This document shows, one piece after another, positions 10,369-19,866 of a DNA stretch of 64,000 nucleotides. Each line of letters begins with the position of its first letter. The first letter of the stretch is position 1. Location of the stretch: positions 40,916 to 104,915 of the forward strand of contig CANQQF010000003.1 of NCBI GenBank assembly GCA_947625985.1, read 5' to 3'. This DNA is from an uncultured Clostridia bacterium. Lineage in GTDB: Bacteria; Bacillota_A; Clostridia; TANB77; CAG-508. The notes below the pieces were generated by a model. That model ran no database searches and was not told the DNA's origin. It saw only the letters and a list, made by a program, of their open reading frames with translations. The position numbers and the translations under genes were made by a program.

Positions 10369-10459
10369 TTAAATAAATTTTATTTTTTATACCTCCTTTT
10401 ACATATGAATTATATCAAAGCATAAATAATTTGTCATCTTTTTATAAAAAAAACAAAAA

Positions 10460-10488
10460 AAAGAGTCACTATTTTATAGCAACTCTTT
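10460..10488 (-). terminator. Terminator after the 105-aa gene
   Basis: AAAGAGT and ACTCTTT close a hairpin with a further inner CTAT/ATAG helix. On the minus strand it is followed by a run of T residues. It lies 8 bp past the stop at 10496. Confidence 0.7.
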
Positions 10489-10495
10489 AAATAAA

Positions 10496-10813
10496 TTAAT
10501 CATCAGCATGAACTCGAAAACTTTTAGTTTCAACGTCCCAATCATATTGGCGATACGGTCCTCTCTTTTTTGGAAAAATTTCCCTAGTACGGAAATACTT
10601 TTCAAAGTTTTGGTCATACTTAATCGCAGCATTTTTAAAATTTTCTAAATCTTCTTCAGTAGACTTTTCAGACCTTTCGAGGTTTTTATAATACGTATAA
10701 AACGCATCATACATTATTTCCTGACGTTCCTTATAACTAGACATTTCATAATCAATATTAAGCCGTTTATTTGTAACAATTTCCTTAACTATTTGATTAT
10801 ATTTATTTTTCAT
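10496..10813 (-). CDS. Small hypothetical protein, charged and helical
   Basis: I do not recognise this 105-aa protein. It is rich in Lys, Glu, Tyr and Asp, with no membrane segment or cysteine motif, and the sequence ends in a more extended YRQYDWDVETKSFRVHADD tail. ATG 10813 is preceded by AAGGAG. It has its own terminator and is separated from the signal peptidase gene by ~115 bp, so it looks like an independent small gene. Confidence 0.65.
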   Translation of the reverse strand: MKNKYNQIVKEIVTNKRLNIDYEMSSYKERQEIMYDAFYTYYKNLERSEKSTEEDLENFKNAAIKYDQNFEKYFRTREIFPKKRGPYRQYDWDVETKSFRVHADD

Positions 10814-10927
10814 AACTTCTCCTTGTTATATTTATAAATTTAGTACACGGTCGAATTTTTAATTCAAGGATTATCAACAATAAACTTTCTATATTATAAC
10901 ATGCTTAACATAATTTTTCAAGTATTT

Positions 10928-11482
10928 TTAAGAAACTTTAACATATTTTCTTTTTTTATGTCTATGTTTAATAATTTCTCTAGTTGTTATATCATAAAGA
11001 ACATATAAACATATTACAAATGCTAGTACTGTTATCATACCTCTAGTTGTTCTAACATAATTTATTACTGTACCTAATATAGGAACTGTAAATATATATT
11101 TACCCTGAATTTGAGAATATGTTACTAAATTCTTATCTTTTACCTTATTCTTATCTCCTTTGGTTTCATAAAAATAGTTATCGCCAACACGCTTTACCTT
11201 TGTTACTCTATGTGTTATAATTATATTTTCATATTTATATGAAATTATATCTCCTACTTTTATATCTTCAGCTTTAATTTTTTTTGTAATTATTATATCA
11301 TTAACCGGTAATTTGGGTTCCATACTTCCTGATGACATTATGAAAGGTGTAAAACCTAAAAAGTCTGGAACAACTTCACTGTCTGATTTAGCCTTTGAAA
11401 TCAAAGTAATATTGATAATAATCATAGCAACTAAAAATATAATGATTAACCATTTTATGATTTTTTTTATTTTTTTTAACAT
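10928..11482 (-). CDS. Signal peptidase I, SipW (ER/archaeal) type
   Basis: A 184-aa membrane-bound serine peptidase. One membrane segment lies at ~11-30 and another at ~148-168. The nucleophile is S53 in SSGSMEP, and the general base position is H91 in ITHRV instead of the lysine of classical bacterial signal peptidases, which defines the SipW/Sec11 type (S26B). A KGDKNKVKD segment gives the conserved acidic residue. In Bacillota these enzymes process TasA-like biofilm or camelysin proteins, but no such substrate gene is adjacent. The gene follows the MFS transporter by 19 bp and may be co-transcribed with it. Confidence 0.85.
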   Translation of the reverse strand: MLKKIKKIIKWLIIIFLVAMIIINITLISKAKSDSEVVPDFLGFTPFIMSSGSMEPKLPVNDIIITKKIKAEDIKVGDIISYKYENIIITHRVTKVKRVGDNYFYETKGDKNKVKDKNLVTYSQIQGKYIFTVPILGTVINYVRTTRGMITVLAFVICLYVLYDITTREIIKHRHKKRKYVKVS

Positions 11483-11501
11483 TATCTTTACATTCCTTAA
11501 T

Positions 11502-12848
11502 TTATTTTTTTAATTCTTTTTCTTTCGGTTTAGGTTTTCGAATACTATATTTTACATCTTCTTTAGTATAGTGTTCAGGTTTTAGTCCAACTCTGTCTTT
11601 CATATAATCTAAAGTTAAAACAATTGCTATTGTAGACAAACAACCAATAATTATAAAGGTATTTGCTGTTGTAGTAATTTTAAGCAACATTGAACATGTA
11701 AAAGTAAATATAGCTACTGCTAAATTTGCAGTTAAATTCTTAAATGCAGATATTTTAGAACGTATTTTTTTATTTGTAAAATTATTTAAATATCTTGACA
11801 TTAATCCCATAAAAGGTCCCCTAACACATTGTTGTATAAAAAATAATAAAACAACTAATATCAAAGATGAGTTTGATAACGAATCTTTACCTACAAATCC
11901 TACTATTATACATGAAAATACTACTGGTATTGATAAAACTTGTAAAGTTCTATTTTTAAATAATTTTTGTATTTTATCCTGATATCGCGCTAGTACTCCT
12001 GCACCTATTTCTAATAAAGCAAAAATTATTCCGAACCATGCTTCAGGAACCATCATCTCTTTAAGCAGACTACTCCTTAAATTTATGACACCTATAATTA
12101 CTCCTGTGAATAAAGCATTAAATATAAATAAACTTTTTACCCTTTTGGATTTTTTAAAAAATTCAAAAGCCTCTTTCAATTGACTTCCATATTCTTTTAA
12201 TGATATTGATTGAATTCTATCTTCTACCATTGTTGTATGGTTAAACTTTAGTGTTAATATTGTTGACATTAAACAAGTTATAAAGCATAAGACCATTGGT
12301 ATGTAACCATTAATGGCAAATGTAAATCCTGCTATTATTGAAGAAATTGCATCAAAATAAAAGAAATTTGATGATGCCTTTGCATCAATTTTTGAAAAAA
12401 GCTTTCCTCTTATTATATGGGATGGAAGTGATTCATATAAAATATTATTTTCACATAAGGTTTTTATTGTATATCCAAGTGCATAAATAAACTGGATTAT
12501 TAACAATTGATAATAACTCTTCATAAATATCATTGCTAAAATGCTTACAGAGTAAAGAAAACTTCCTATTATCAAACTATTTCTTTTTCCAATCCTATCT
12601 ATTAACCATGTTGCAGGTATTTGCCAAAATGTATTTGCTAGAGTATAAAATGTATCAGCAAATAATGCTTGTGAAGGAGTAAATCCTTTTACTTGAGTTA
12701 AAAATAAGAATAATATTGGATAATAAAATAATAAGTCCCATGAAATCATTCTATAAAAAGGAAATATTTTCACATTTTTCTTTTTCTTTTTATATGCTTT
12801 TACTTTTCGCTTTCTAATTTTTTCTTTATTTTCTTTTCCTTTGTCCAT
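11502..12848 (-). CDS. Major facilitator superfamily transporter
   Basis: A 448-aa protein with about 12 hydrophobic segments and a long Lys/Arg-rich cytosolic N terminus (~30 residues). The IDRIGKRNSLIIGS segment after the second membrane helix is the MFS motif A region (G-x3-D-R-x-G-R-R). The substrate is unknown; this topology is common in drug or metabolite efflux. No ribosome binding site precedes ATG 12848 directly; the nearest one drives a 6-codon leader ORF that ends 8 nt upstream, so expression may depend on translational coupling. Confidence 0.82.
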   Translation of the reverse strand: MDKGKENKEKIRKRKVKAYKKKKKNVKIFPFYRMISWDLLFYYPILFLFLTQVKGFTPSQALFADTFYTLANTFWQIPATWLIDRIGKRNSLIIGSFLYSVSILAMIFMKSYYQLLIIQFIYALGYTIKTLCENNILYESLPSHIIRGKLFSKIDAKASSNFFYFDAISSIIAGFTFAINGYIPMVLCFITCLMSTILTLKFNHTTMVEDRIQSISLKEYGSQLKEAFEFFKKSKRVKSLFIFNALFTGVIIGVINLRSSLLKEMMVPEAWFGIIFALLEIGAGVLARYQDKIQKLFKNRTLQVLSIPVVFSCIIVGFVGKDSLSNSSLILVVLLFFIQQCVRGPFMGLMSRYLNNFTNKKIRSKISAFKNLTANLAVAIFTFTCSMLLKITTTANTFIIIGCLSTIAIVLTLDYMKDRVGLKPEHYTKEDVKYSIRKPKPKEKELKK

Positions 12849-12855
12849 TATTTAT

Positions 12856-12880
12856 ATTATGTTAGTTTTTCTAACATAAT
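12856..12880 (-). promoter_or_regulatory. Leader peptide (6 codons) inside a perfect inverted repeat before the MFS gene
   Basis: ATTATGTTAG and CTAACATAAT are perfect complements around a five-base loop. On the minus strand the same bases encode ATG-TTA-GAA-AAA-CTA-ACA-TAA (12877-12857), directly after an AAGGAG site. The MFS ATG lies 8 nt beyond the leader stop and lacks its own binding site. This geometry resembles translational attenuators of resistance genes, but no inducer can be inferred. Confidence 0.5.
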
Positions 12881-12968
12881 TCTCCTTTCTTTATCTTTAA
12901 GTACGTGTAATAAATTTCTTTTTTCTACATAAACTAAATAAAAATTATTTTGTTTATGGAGTATTATT

Positions 12969-13610
12969 ATGAATCAAATTTTATTTGTTAAAGACGAAAA
13001 TTTTAATAAAAAAAGTGATAGAATTAATAGAAAAGGTTTTGTATTTAAAATACAATTTATTATATCTATTTTGATTCTTTTTACATTAGCAACACTTTAT
13101 TTATACTTTAGATATATTAACCAAACTACTTCTGATAATTATGCTTCCAAATTATCAAATAATTATCAGGTTTATCGCTTATATTCTGATGGTGAAAAAA
13201 CATCTGAAAATAGTGCTCTATCTAATTACGTTATTGGAAATATTGATATACCATCAATCAATATTTCTTACCCTATTCTTTCTACTTTAACAGATGAACT
13301 TTTAAAGATTTCACCTTGCAGATTCTATGGTGATATTTCTGATAACAGTAATTTATGTATCGCTAGCCATAATTTTGATAATGATAGCTTTTTTAGCAAA
13401 ATTAAATATTTAGATATAGGAGATGAAATATTTATTTCAGATAATTCTAATAATAAATATAATTTTATAGTTTTTGATAATTATGAAGTAGATTCATCTG
13501 ATCTTTCTCCTATATATAATGTTTCTAATGTATTCAAAAAAGAATTAACTTTAGTTACTTGTAATAATCAAAATAATAAACGAATTATTGTTAAAGCAAG
13601 ACTTTTATAA
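12969..13610 (+). CDS. Sortase family transpeptidase
   Basis: A 213-aa sortase with a single N-terminal membrane anchor at ~26-48. The catalytic residues are H134 (CIASHNF), C198 (TLVTCNN) and an arginine at 205 or 211 near the C terminus. It is short and lacks the extra helices of class B, so it is closer to class D/E-like enzymes; the class is uncertain. No LPxTG-type substrate lies next to it. ATG 12969 follows GGAG. It converges on galE with only 4 bp between stop codons. Confidence 0.8.
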   Translation: MNQILFVKDENFNKKSDRINRKGFVFKIQFIISILILFTLATLYLYFRYINQTTSDNYASKLSNNYQVYRLYSDGEKTSENSALSNYVIGNIDIPSINISYPILSTLTDELLKISPCRFYGDISDNSNLCIASHNFDNDSFFSKIKYLDIGDEIFISDNSNNKYNFIVFDNYEVDSSDLSPIYNVSNVFKKELTLVTCNNQNNKRIIVKARLL

Positions 13611-13614
13611 GTTT

Positions 13615-14628
13615 CTATTCAGTTTGCTTTTCAATATATCTCCAAGAATCTTTACACATATCTTCTAGATTTTTCTCTGCTTTCCAACCAATCTCTTTAA
13701 ATGCTTTCGTAGAATCTCCATAATAACTTGGTAAATCTCCATCTCTTCTTGGAGCTATTTTATATGGTACTTTCATTCCAGTAGCTTTTTCAAATGTATT
13801 TATAACATCTAGTACACTATATCCTGTTCCGGTACCTAAATTGTATATAAATACACCATGTTTTTCTTTATCTAATTTTTCTAATGCACATAAGTGTCCT
13901 TTTGCTAAATCCACTACATGAATATAATCTCTTACTCCAGTTCCATCAGGTGTATTATAATCATTTCCAAATACTGAAAGTTCTTTTAACTTCCCGCTTG
14001 CAACTCTTACAATATATGGCATTAAATTATTAGGTATTCCTTGAGGCTCTTCTCCTATTAATCCACTCTCATGAGCTCCAATTGGATTAAAATATCTTAA
14101 TATACATATATCCCATGAATTATCTGATTTGTATAAATCTTGTAAAATAGTTTCAATAAAGTATTTGGTGGTAGCATAAGGGTTCGTTATATTATCCCCT
14201 GTTTTACACTCTTCAGTTAGTGGAACTTTTTCTGGATCTCCATATACTGTAGAAGTTGAACTAAATATGAATTTTTTACATCCAAATTTTTTCATTGTAT
14301 CTAATATTGCTATACAACCACCTATATTATTCTCATAATATTCTAAAGGTTTTTTTACAGATTCCCCTACAGCTTTATATCCAGCAAAATTTATTACTGA
14401 ATCTATTTCATTTTCCTCAAATACTTTTTCTAAATCCTTTTTATTCAGACAATCTATTTCATAAAACTTAAAATCCTTATTAGTAATTTTTTTTATTTTT
14501 TCTAATACTTCAGATTTACTATTTGAAAAATTATCTATTACTACTACCTCTTTACCTGATTCAAGTAGTTCTACAACTGTATGACTTCCAATATATCCTG
14601 CTCCACCTGTAACTAAAACTTTTTTCAT
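13615..14628 (-). CDS. galE: UDP-glucose 4-epimerase
   Basis: A 337-aa extended short-chain dehydrogenase. GGAGYIGSHTV at residues 8-18 is the NAD-binding motif, the catalytic region shows SSTSTVYG followed by YATTK, and YFNPIGAHESG is a GalE hallmark. It interconverts UDP-glucose and UDP-galactose for cell-surface polysaccharide. The length is standard. It lies 8 bp downstream of cysS and is probably transcribed with it. Confidence 0.93.
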   Translation of the reverse strand: MKKVLVTGGAGYIGSHTVVELLESGKEVVVIDNFSNSKSEVLEKIKKITNKDFKFYEIDCLNKKDLEKVFEENEIDSVINFAGYKAVGESVKKPLEYYENNIGGCIAILDTMKKFGCKKFIFSSTSTVYGDPEKVPLTEECKTGDNITNPYATTKYFIETILQDLYKSDNSWDICILRYFNPIGAHESGLIGEEPQGIPNNLMPYIVRVASGKLKELSVFGNDYNTPDGTGVRDYIHVVDLAKGHLCALEKLDKEKHGVFIYNLGTGTGYSVLDVINTFEKATGMKVPYKIAPRRDGDLPSYYGDSTKAFKEIGWKAEKNLEDMCKDSWRYIEKQTE

Positions 14629-14636
14629 ATATTATT

Positions 14637-16028
14637 TTACTCCCTTTTTAAAACTTCCATACCTTCTTTGGTATCTTTTATAATATACCCTTTTTCATTA
14701 ATTTTATTTCTAAGCTCATCTGACTTAATCCAATTTTTATTCTCTCTTGCAATTTTTCTTTGTTCAATTAATTCTACAATTTCCTTAGGAATCTCAATTT
14801 TTTTAATTTCAAATTCTTTATCTATATCTAATCCTAAAACCTTATCAAATTTTAATAATAATTCTGCTAATTTTTTTGACTTTTTATCATAACGGATAAC
14901 TTCCCAAACAACACCCATAGCTAAAGGCATATTTAAATCATCATTTATAGCTTTATGAAATTTAAATTCAAATTCTTTTATAACATTATCTTCAATATCG
15001 TCTGTTCCATTATTATGTATTTGATATCCATTTTTTAGTCTTTCTAAAGATTTAGCATTTGCTTCCATTGCTTCCCATGTAAAATTAATTTTATTTCTGT
15101 AATGGCCTGAGTAAGTAAACAATTTATATACTAAAGGATTATACCCCTTATCTTCTAAATCTCTTATTAGATATACATTTCCAAGGCTTTTTGACATTTT
15201 TCCACTATTAATTAATAGGTATTCTCCATGCATCCAAATATTTGCTGGTATTTTTCCACATCTTCCTTTGCTTTGAGCTATTTCATTTTCATGGTGTGTT
15301 GGAATCAAGTCAATTCCTCCTGTATGGATATCAAAAACTTCTCCTAAATAATGTTGCCCCATAGCAGAGCATTCTATATGCCATCCTGGATAACTTGGTC
15401 CCCATGGACTATCCCATTTCATTAAATGGTTTTCAGGCGCTTTTATCCATACTGCAAAATCATATGGATTACGTTTTTCAGGATCAACGTCAACTCTTGC
15501 ACCAGCTTTTTGTTCTTCTACATTATGATTAGATAAAACTGGATATTTATCTAATTTTGATATATCAAAATATATAGCAGTTGAAGTTTCATACGCATAT
15601 CCTTTATCTACTAATTTTTTTACATATTCTAACATTAATGGAATATGTTCAGTTGCTTTACAAATTATTTCCGGTGTTTCAATATTAAGTTTTTTTAAAT
15701 CTTCAAAAAATAACTTTGTATAATATTCAGCAATTTCTTCAGGAGACTTATGTTCTTCCCTGGCTGATTTTAGCATTTTATCTTCTCCTTCGTCTCCATC
15801 AGATACAAGATGTCCTACATCTGTTATATTCATTGCATGTTTAATTTTATATCCATTATATTTTAATACCCTTCTTAGGACATCTTGAAATATATTTGTT
15901 CTCATATTTCCTATTGTTGCATCTTTATATACAGTAGGTCCACATGAATAAATTCTTACTTCACTTTCATCTATTGGTTTAAATTCTTCTTTTTGTTTTG
16001 TTAATGTGTTATAAAATAATAAATTCAT
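14637..16028 (-). CDS. cysS: Cysteinyl-tRNA synthetase
   Basis: A 463-aa class I aminoacyl-tRNA synthetase that charges tRNA-Cys. CGPTVY at 29-34 carries the zinc ligand cysteine; GWHIECSAM and HHENEIAQS supply the other zinc ligands; GKMSKSLGN is the KMSKS loop. The HIGH box reads T38-I39-G40-N41: the last position is often N in this family, but the first histidine is replaced by threonine, which is unusual. All other regions and the length are normal. It sits between the PBP gene (23 bp upstream) and galE. Confidence 0.92.
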   Translation of the reverse strand: MNLLFYNTLTKQKEEFKPIDESEVRIYSCGPTVYKDATIGNMRTNIFQDVLRRVLKYNGYKIKHAMNITDVGHLVSDGDEGEDKMLKSAREEHKSPEEIAEYYTKLFFEDLKKLNIETPEIICKATEHIPLMLEYVKKLVDKGYAYETSTAIYFDISKLDKYPVLSNHNVEEQKAGARVDVDPEKRNPYDFAVWIKAPENHLMKWDSPWGPSYPGWHIECSAMGQHYLGEVFDIHTGGIDLIPTHHENEIAQSKGRCGKIPANIWMHGEYLLINSGKMSKSLGNVYLIRDLEDKGYNPLVYKLFTYSGHYRNKINFTWEAMEANAKSLERLKNGYQIHNNGTDDIEDNVIKEFEFKFHKAINDDLNMPLAMGVVWEVIRYDKKSKKLAELLLKFDKVLGLDIDKEFEIKKIEIPKEIVELIEQRKIARENKNWIKSDELRNKINEKGYIIKDTKEGMEVLKRE

Positions 16029-16051
16029 TGTTTACCTCCTAATATTTTTTA

Positions 16052-18634
16052 TTACTCATCATCACTAGGTGCTCTTGAAGGTGCAACAGATGGTGATGAC
16101 GGTGGTTTTGATGGTACTTCTGACGGTTTTGGTGAAGCAGTTGTATTATTCCTAGATTCTGTATTTGTTTTTGGTGTTTCTTCTACCTTTGGCTCTTCTT
16201 GTGGTTTAGTATGAACATTACATGTTCCAGAAATTTTATTTCCATATCCTGATGATCCGCCTGAAGTTTTCCACAATTTTAATTTTTCTTTTGGAATGGC
16301 ACTTCCATAATAATTAACTTTTGTATTTGGACAGTATTGTGTTGCAACTAAGTTTGTTTCTGTACATATTATTTGTGAACCATGTCCTTCACACCTTTCT
16401 GGTAAGTTATCTGAAGAAAATATCTCTGTATAAGTATTTCCACATCCTGATGCTGCTAGACATCCTGATGTCCTACATGCAGTTTCTTCAACAATTCCTG
16501 ATGGTTTTACAAATTTTCCATTTTCTAAAGGTTTATGTATATCTGTCATTACAGCATCCCAAATAAGTCCCGCAGGATTTCCTGCATTATATATAACTTC
16601 TTCTCCTTCATCATATCCAAACCAACATGCTGCAGAATAGTATGGAGTAAATCCACACAACCATCTATCAAAGTCATTGTCAGTAGTTCCTGTTTTTGCA
16701 GCTACATCCATTCCAGGTATTGCACAATATTTTGCTGTTCCGTTTGCTCCATTAACTGTCTCTTGAAGAATCGAACTAGTTATATATGCATTTTGTTCAG
16801 AAATAGCTCTTGTTTTTTCTTGTTTAGGTGTTAAGACTGTATTTCCTTCTGAATCTTCAATTTTTGTATAGAAAGTTGGAGTAATGTGCTCTCCACCATT
16901 TGCTATTGTTCCATATGCTGATGCCATTTCTAATGGACTAACTCCATTTGTCATACCACCAATTGCTAAAGACAAAACATCATCCTCTTCTTCATTAAGA
17001 GATGTTATTCCCATCTTTTCTAAGTATTTTAATGAAACTTTTGGTTCAAGTTCGGCCATTATTTTTAATGCTGGTATATTTTGAGATGTTTCAATAAATT
17101 GTCTTATATTTACAATACCTTTAAATCCGTTGTAATTCTTTGGAGTATATCCTCCAAAATCTGTTGGTGCATCATTATAAACAGTTGCTGCTGTAATTAT
17201 CTTTTCTTCTAATCCTGGAGCCACTGCTGCTAAAGGTTTCATTGAAGATCCTGTCTGTTTTAACATTTGTGTTGCTCTATTCCAACCTCTTGCTTCAGTT
17301 TTTTCTCCAAGACCTCCTGCTACTCCAACTACATTTCCAGTTCTATAATCAATAACCGCCATTCCTGATTGTGAGTGTTCATTTATTTTCTTTCCATCCT
17401 TTTTTGCTCTACCAGAAATTTTATATTTTTCTTTTTTAAATTCTTCTTCTAATCTTGCTTGCACATTGTTATCAACAGTAGAATATATTTTCAATCCACT
17501 ACCATATACATAGTTTTCTGCTAATTCTTTTGATATTCCTCTTTCTTCCATTATTTGATCAACTATTTGAGTTATCATTGCATCTGTGTGATAAGAATAT
17601 ATGTTATTAGATTGTATTTCCCCTTGTGTAAATGTCAATCCAGCATCTACTTTTGCTATTGCTGTATTATAATCATCCTCATTTTCTATAAATCCTAATT
17701 CCTTCATCTTATTTAAAACTGTTTTTGTTCTATTCTTAATTTTCTCTGTATTATCAACTGACGTATTATATGGATTATATGAACTTGGTGAATTATTAAT
17801 ACCTGCCATAAAAGCACATTCAGCTAAATCTAAGTCTTTTGCACTTTTAGCAAAATAATATTGAGCTCCTAATTCAACTCCATGCATATTATTTCCACCA
17901 ACATACAAAATATTTAAATATAATTCTAAAATTTGATCTTTAGATATCATACGTTCAACCTGATATGCTTTTGTCCATTCTTTGACTTTTCTCATTATTC
18001 CTGCAAAGCCACTTCTTTCATCATCTTTTGTTATATTTTTTACTAATTGTTGAGTAATAGTACTTCCTCCATATGATGTACTTCTCCTAAACACTGTGTT
18101 TACAATCGCTCCTGCTGTTCTTTTAAAATCAACTCCATTATGTTTATAAAAACGTTCATCTTCTATTGCAACATATGCTTTAGGCAAATAATCTGCCATT
18201 TCACCTATATTAATAATTTGCCTTTTTTCATCTCCACTCAACTCTATTAACTTATTTCCTTGCTGATCCACAACTATAGAGTTTGAAGCTGCTATTGTTA
18301 ATTCTTCTTTTGTTATTTCAAAATCATCACCAAATAAGCCAAAAAATGTACCTGCGATAATACCTGCTGCTATAATACATAATACTAAAAACATAATCAC
18401 AAATAATTTTAAAGCAACTTTTAATTTCGGATGTTTTTCATTTTTAACTTTAACCTTAGAGTATGATTTACCTCGCCTACTGCTTGTCTCTCCTCTTTCT
18501 TTAGCTGACTGTTGTTTCATTTGTCTTATAGCTTTTGGCTCTTCGTCTTCTGTAATTCTATTGCTCTTTTTATTTTTAGATTTATAATTTTTTGAGTTTT
18601 TAGAGCTACTTCTATTCCCTCTATTACTTGACAT
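16052..18634 (-). CDS. Class A penicillin-binding protein
   Basis: A bifunctional peptidoglycan synthase of 860 aa. A basic Ser/Lys/Arg-rich cytosolic tail (~1-70) precedes one membrane anchor (~73-98). The glycosyltransferase domain has EDERFYKHNGVDF, GGSTITQQLVKN and SKDQILELYLNILYVGGN. The transpeptidase domain has the SxxK motif in TGSSMKPL, SQN and KTGTT. The C terminus is a Pro/Ser/Thr-rich tail. ATG 18634 follows AAGGAGG. It is a paralogue of the PBP at 2868-5336; this copy has a normal start codon. A strong promoter precedes it and cysS-galE probably follow in the same transcript. Confidence 0.93.
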   Translation of the reverse strand: MSSNRGNRSSSKNSKNYKSKNKKSNRITEDEEPKAIRQMKQQSAKERGETSSRRGKSYSKVKVKNEKHPKLKVALKLFVIMFLVLCIIAAGIIAGTFFGLFGDDFEITKEELTIAASNSIVVDQQGNKLIELSGDEKRQIINIGEMADYLPKAYVAIEDERFYKHNGVDFKRTAGAIVNTVFRRSTSYGGSTITQQLVKNITKDDERSGFAGIMRKVKEWTKAYQVERMISKDQILELYLNILYVGGNNMHGVELGAQYYFAKSAKDLDLAECAFMAGINNSPSSYNPYNTSVDNTEKIKNRTKTVLNKMKELGFIENEDDYNTAIAKVDAGLTFTQGEIQSNNIYSYHTDAMITQIVDQIMEERGISKELAENYVYGSGLKIYSTVDNNVQARLEEEFKKEKYKISGRAKKDGKKINEHSQSGMAVIDYRTGNVVGVAGGLGEKTEARGWNRATQMLKQTGSSMKPLAAVAPGLEEKIITAATVYNDAPTDFGGYTPKNYNGFKGIVNIRQFIETSQNIPALKIMAELEPKVSLKYLEKMGITSLNEEEDDVLSLAIGGMTNGVSPLEMASAYGTIANGGEHITPTFYTKIEDSEGNTVLTPKQEKTRAISEQNAYITSSILQETVNGANGTAKYCAIPGMDVAAKTGTTDNDFDRWLCGFTPYYSAACWFGYDEGEEVIYNAGNPAGLIWDAVMTDIHKPLENGKFVKPSGIVEETACRTSGCLAASGCGNTYTEIFSSDNLPERCEGHGSQIICTETNLVATQYCPNTKVNYYGSAIPKEKLKLWKTSGGSSGYGNKISGTCNVHTKPQEEPKVEETPKTNTESRNNTTASPKPSEVPSKPPSSPSVAPSRAPSDDE

Positions 18635-18684
18635 TCTTTTATCCTCCTTGGCAATTTCTTATTTGCACTATATCGTAATATATA

Positions 18685-18713
18685 ATTATATACAATTTGA
18701 TAAAAATTGACAA
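18685..18713 (-). promoter_or_regulatory. Sigma-A promoter of the PBP-cysS-galE unit
   Basis: Minus-strand TTGTCA (18708-18713) and TATAAT (18685-18690) are exactly 17 bp apart, about 50 nt before the PBP start codon. Both boxes are near-consensus. Confidence 0.75.
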
Positions 18714-18772
18714 ACCTATTATATTATAAATCTTCAAAAAAATAAAGGTTTTTTTACTAGTTTTACATATTT

Positions 18773-19696
18773 TTAATAGATTGTATTACTACCAATTAAA
18801 TATAAAATTTTTACTTTATCCTCTTCTATCCTTTTTCTTAATTCCTTCATATTTTGACTTTTATAAAATTGTCCTTCATAAATGTCTTTTAAAAAATTAT
18901 CTTGTATTATTTTTTCATTATAATTCACTATTTCCTTAAGTTTCTCTCCTTTTAGTTTTATTTCATAGTCATGTATATTAATTCCATTAAAACGTTTTTT
19001 ATATATCTTAATTTTATTTCTAAAATTAATTATATTTGCTCTTTCATTAATTGTATATTTATTTAATATTTCTTCAGGAAAATCAAAATTTAATATTATA
19101 TTACTCCTATATAAAGCTCGTCTTCTATTATTACTTACTACAACTACTATACCTTGATTATCATATAACTTTCTTTGTAATTCTCTTATTCTATTTATAT
19201 GCCTTGTTACTATTGTTATATTCTTACATTTTTCTGCTATTATTTTCATATTCTCAATAACTATTTGATTAATGTCATTTACTAAAATAGCAATTCTTAA
19301 TTTTTTTTCATCCATTTTCTTTTTTATAATTATGTATTCTAATATTTCAGGTGCTAAAAGTGAAAATAAAAACTTACCATCAACAACCTCTATATTTTCA
19401 CTATATAAATAATTTACAAACTTTTCTTCTTTTTTTAATTCTTTGCTTAAAGCTATTTTATCACAATTTGTTTTATTTAATAAATCAATTGTTTTTTTCG
19501 ATAATCTTTTTATTGTATTTTCCCTTTTTTTAATGTTAAGCCTTTTTATTATACTTTGGCCATTCTTTTTTATTTTAGGTATTTTTGGTATTATAATCTC
19601 ATTTTTTTCAATCTTTACTATATTAAATATTCTTATAAATAACTGATATGCTTTATTAGGATTGTCGTTTTCACATATATAATACAATCTTATCAC
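18773..19696 (-). CDS. Hypothetical protein with possible Rossmann-like middle
   Basis: I do not recognise this 307-aa protein. It is Lys/Ile/Asn-rich. The middle (about 130-215) alternates hydrophobic strands and helices, including LRIAILVNDIN, NITIVTRHINR and GIVVVVSNN, in a pattern like a Rossmann-type domain, but no clear nucleotide-binding glycine motif is present. There is no signal peptide. Its end is ~60 bp before the promoter of the PBP gene, and a structured repeat separates it from truB upstream, so it may be independently transcribed. Confidence 0.65.
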   Translation of the reverse strand: MIRLYYICENDNPNKAYQLFIRIFNIVKIEKNEIIIPKIPKIKKNGQSIIKRLNIKKRENTIKRLSKKTIDLLNKTNCDKIALSKELKKEEKFVNYLYSENIEVVDGKFLFSLLAPEILEYIIIKKKMDEKKLRIAILVNDINQIVIENMKIIAEKCKNITIVTRHINRIRELQRKLYDNQGIVVVVSNNRRRALYRSNIILNFDFPEEILNKYTINERANIINFRNKIKIYKKRFNGINIHDYEIKLKGEKLKEIVNYNEKIIQDNFLKDIYEGQFYKSQNMKELRKRIEEDKVKILYLIGSNTIY

Positions 19697-19736
19697 CTCA
19701 ACTAATATATATTAAACCTTTAATTTAATTATAACC

Positions 19737-19837
19737 AAAAAGAATATATAATAATTTTGAATGTGTTGCGCAGTTTGGAGTAGCCTACTATGGCTACGAT
19801 AGCAAAACACAAAGAAATTATTATATATTCTTTTTTT
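19737..19837. repeat. Structured hairpin element, copy A
   Basis: An ~100-bp element in the gap downstream of truB. Read on the minus strand it has a long AT-rich outer helix ending in a T run, then inner helix P1 GTGTT/AACAC, an 8-base strand TTGCTATC, hairpin P2 GTAGCC/GGCTAC, and a 12-base strand TCCAAACTGCGC. The two single strands are shared with three copies at 31787-32040, while P1, P2 and the outer arms differ in sequence yet stay paired. It could also end transcription in either direction. I know no named RNA or repeat family with this core. Confidence 0.7.
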
Positions 19838-19866
19838 GTTTCTAATTTATTTAATAATAATATTAG

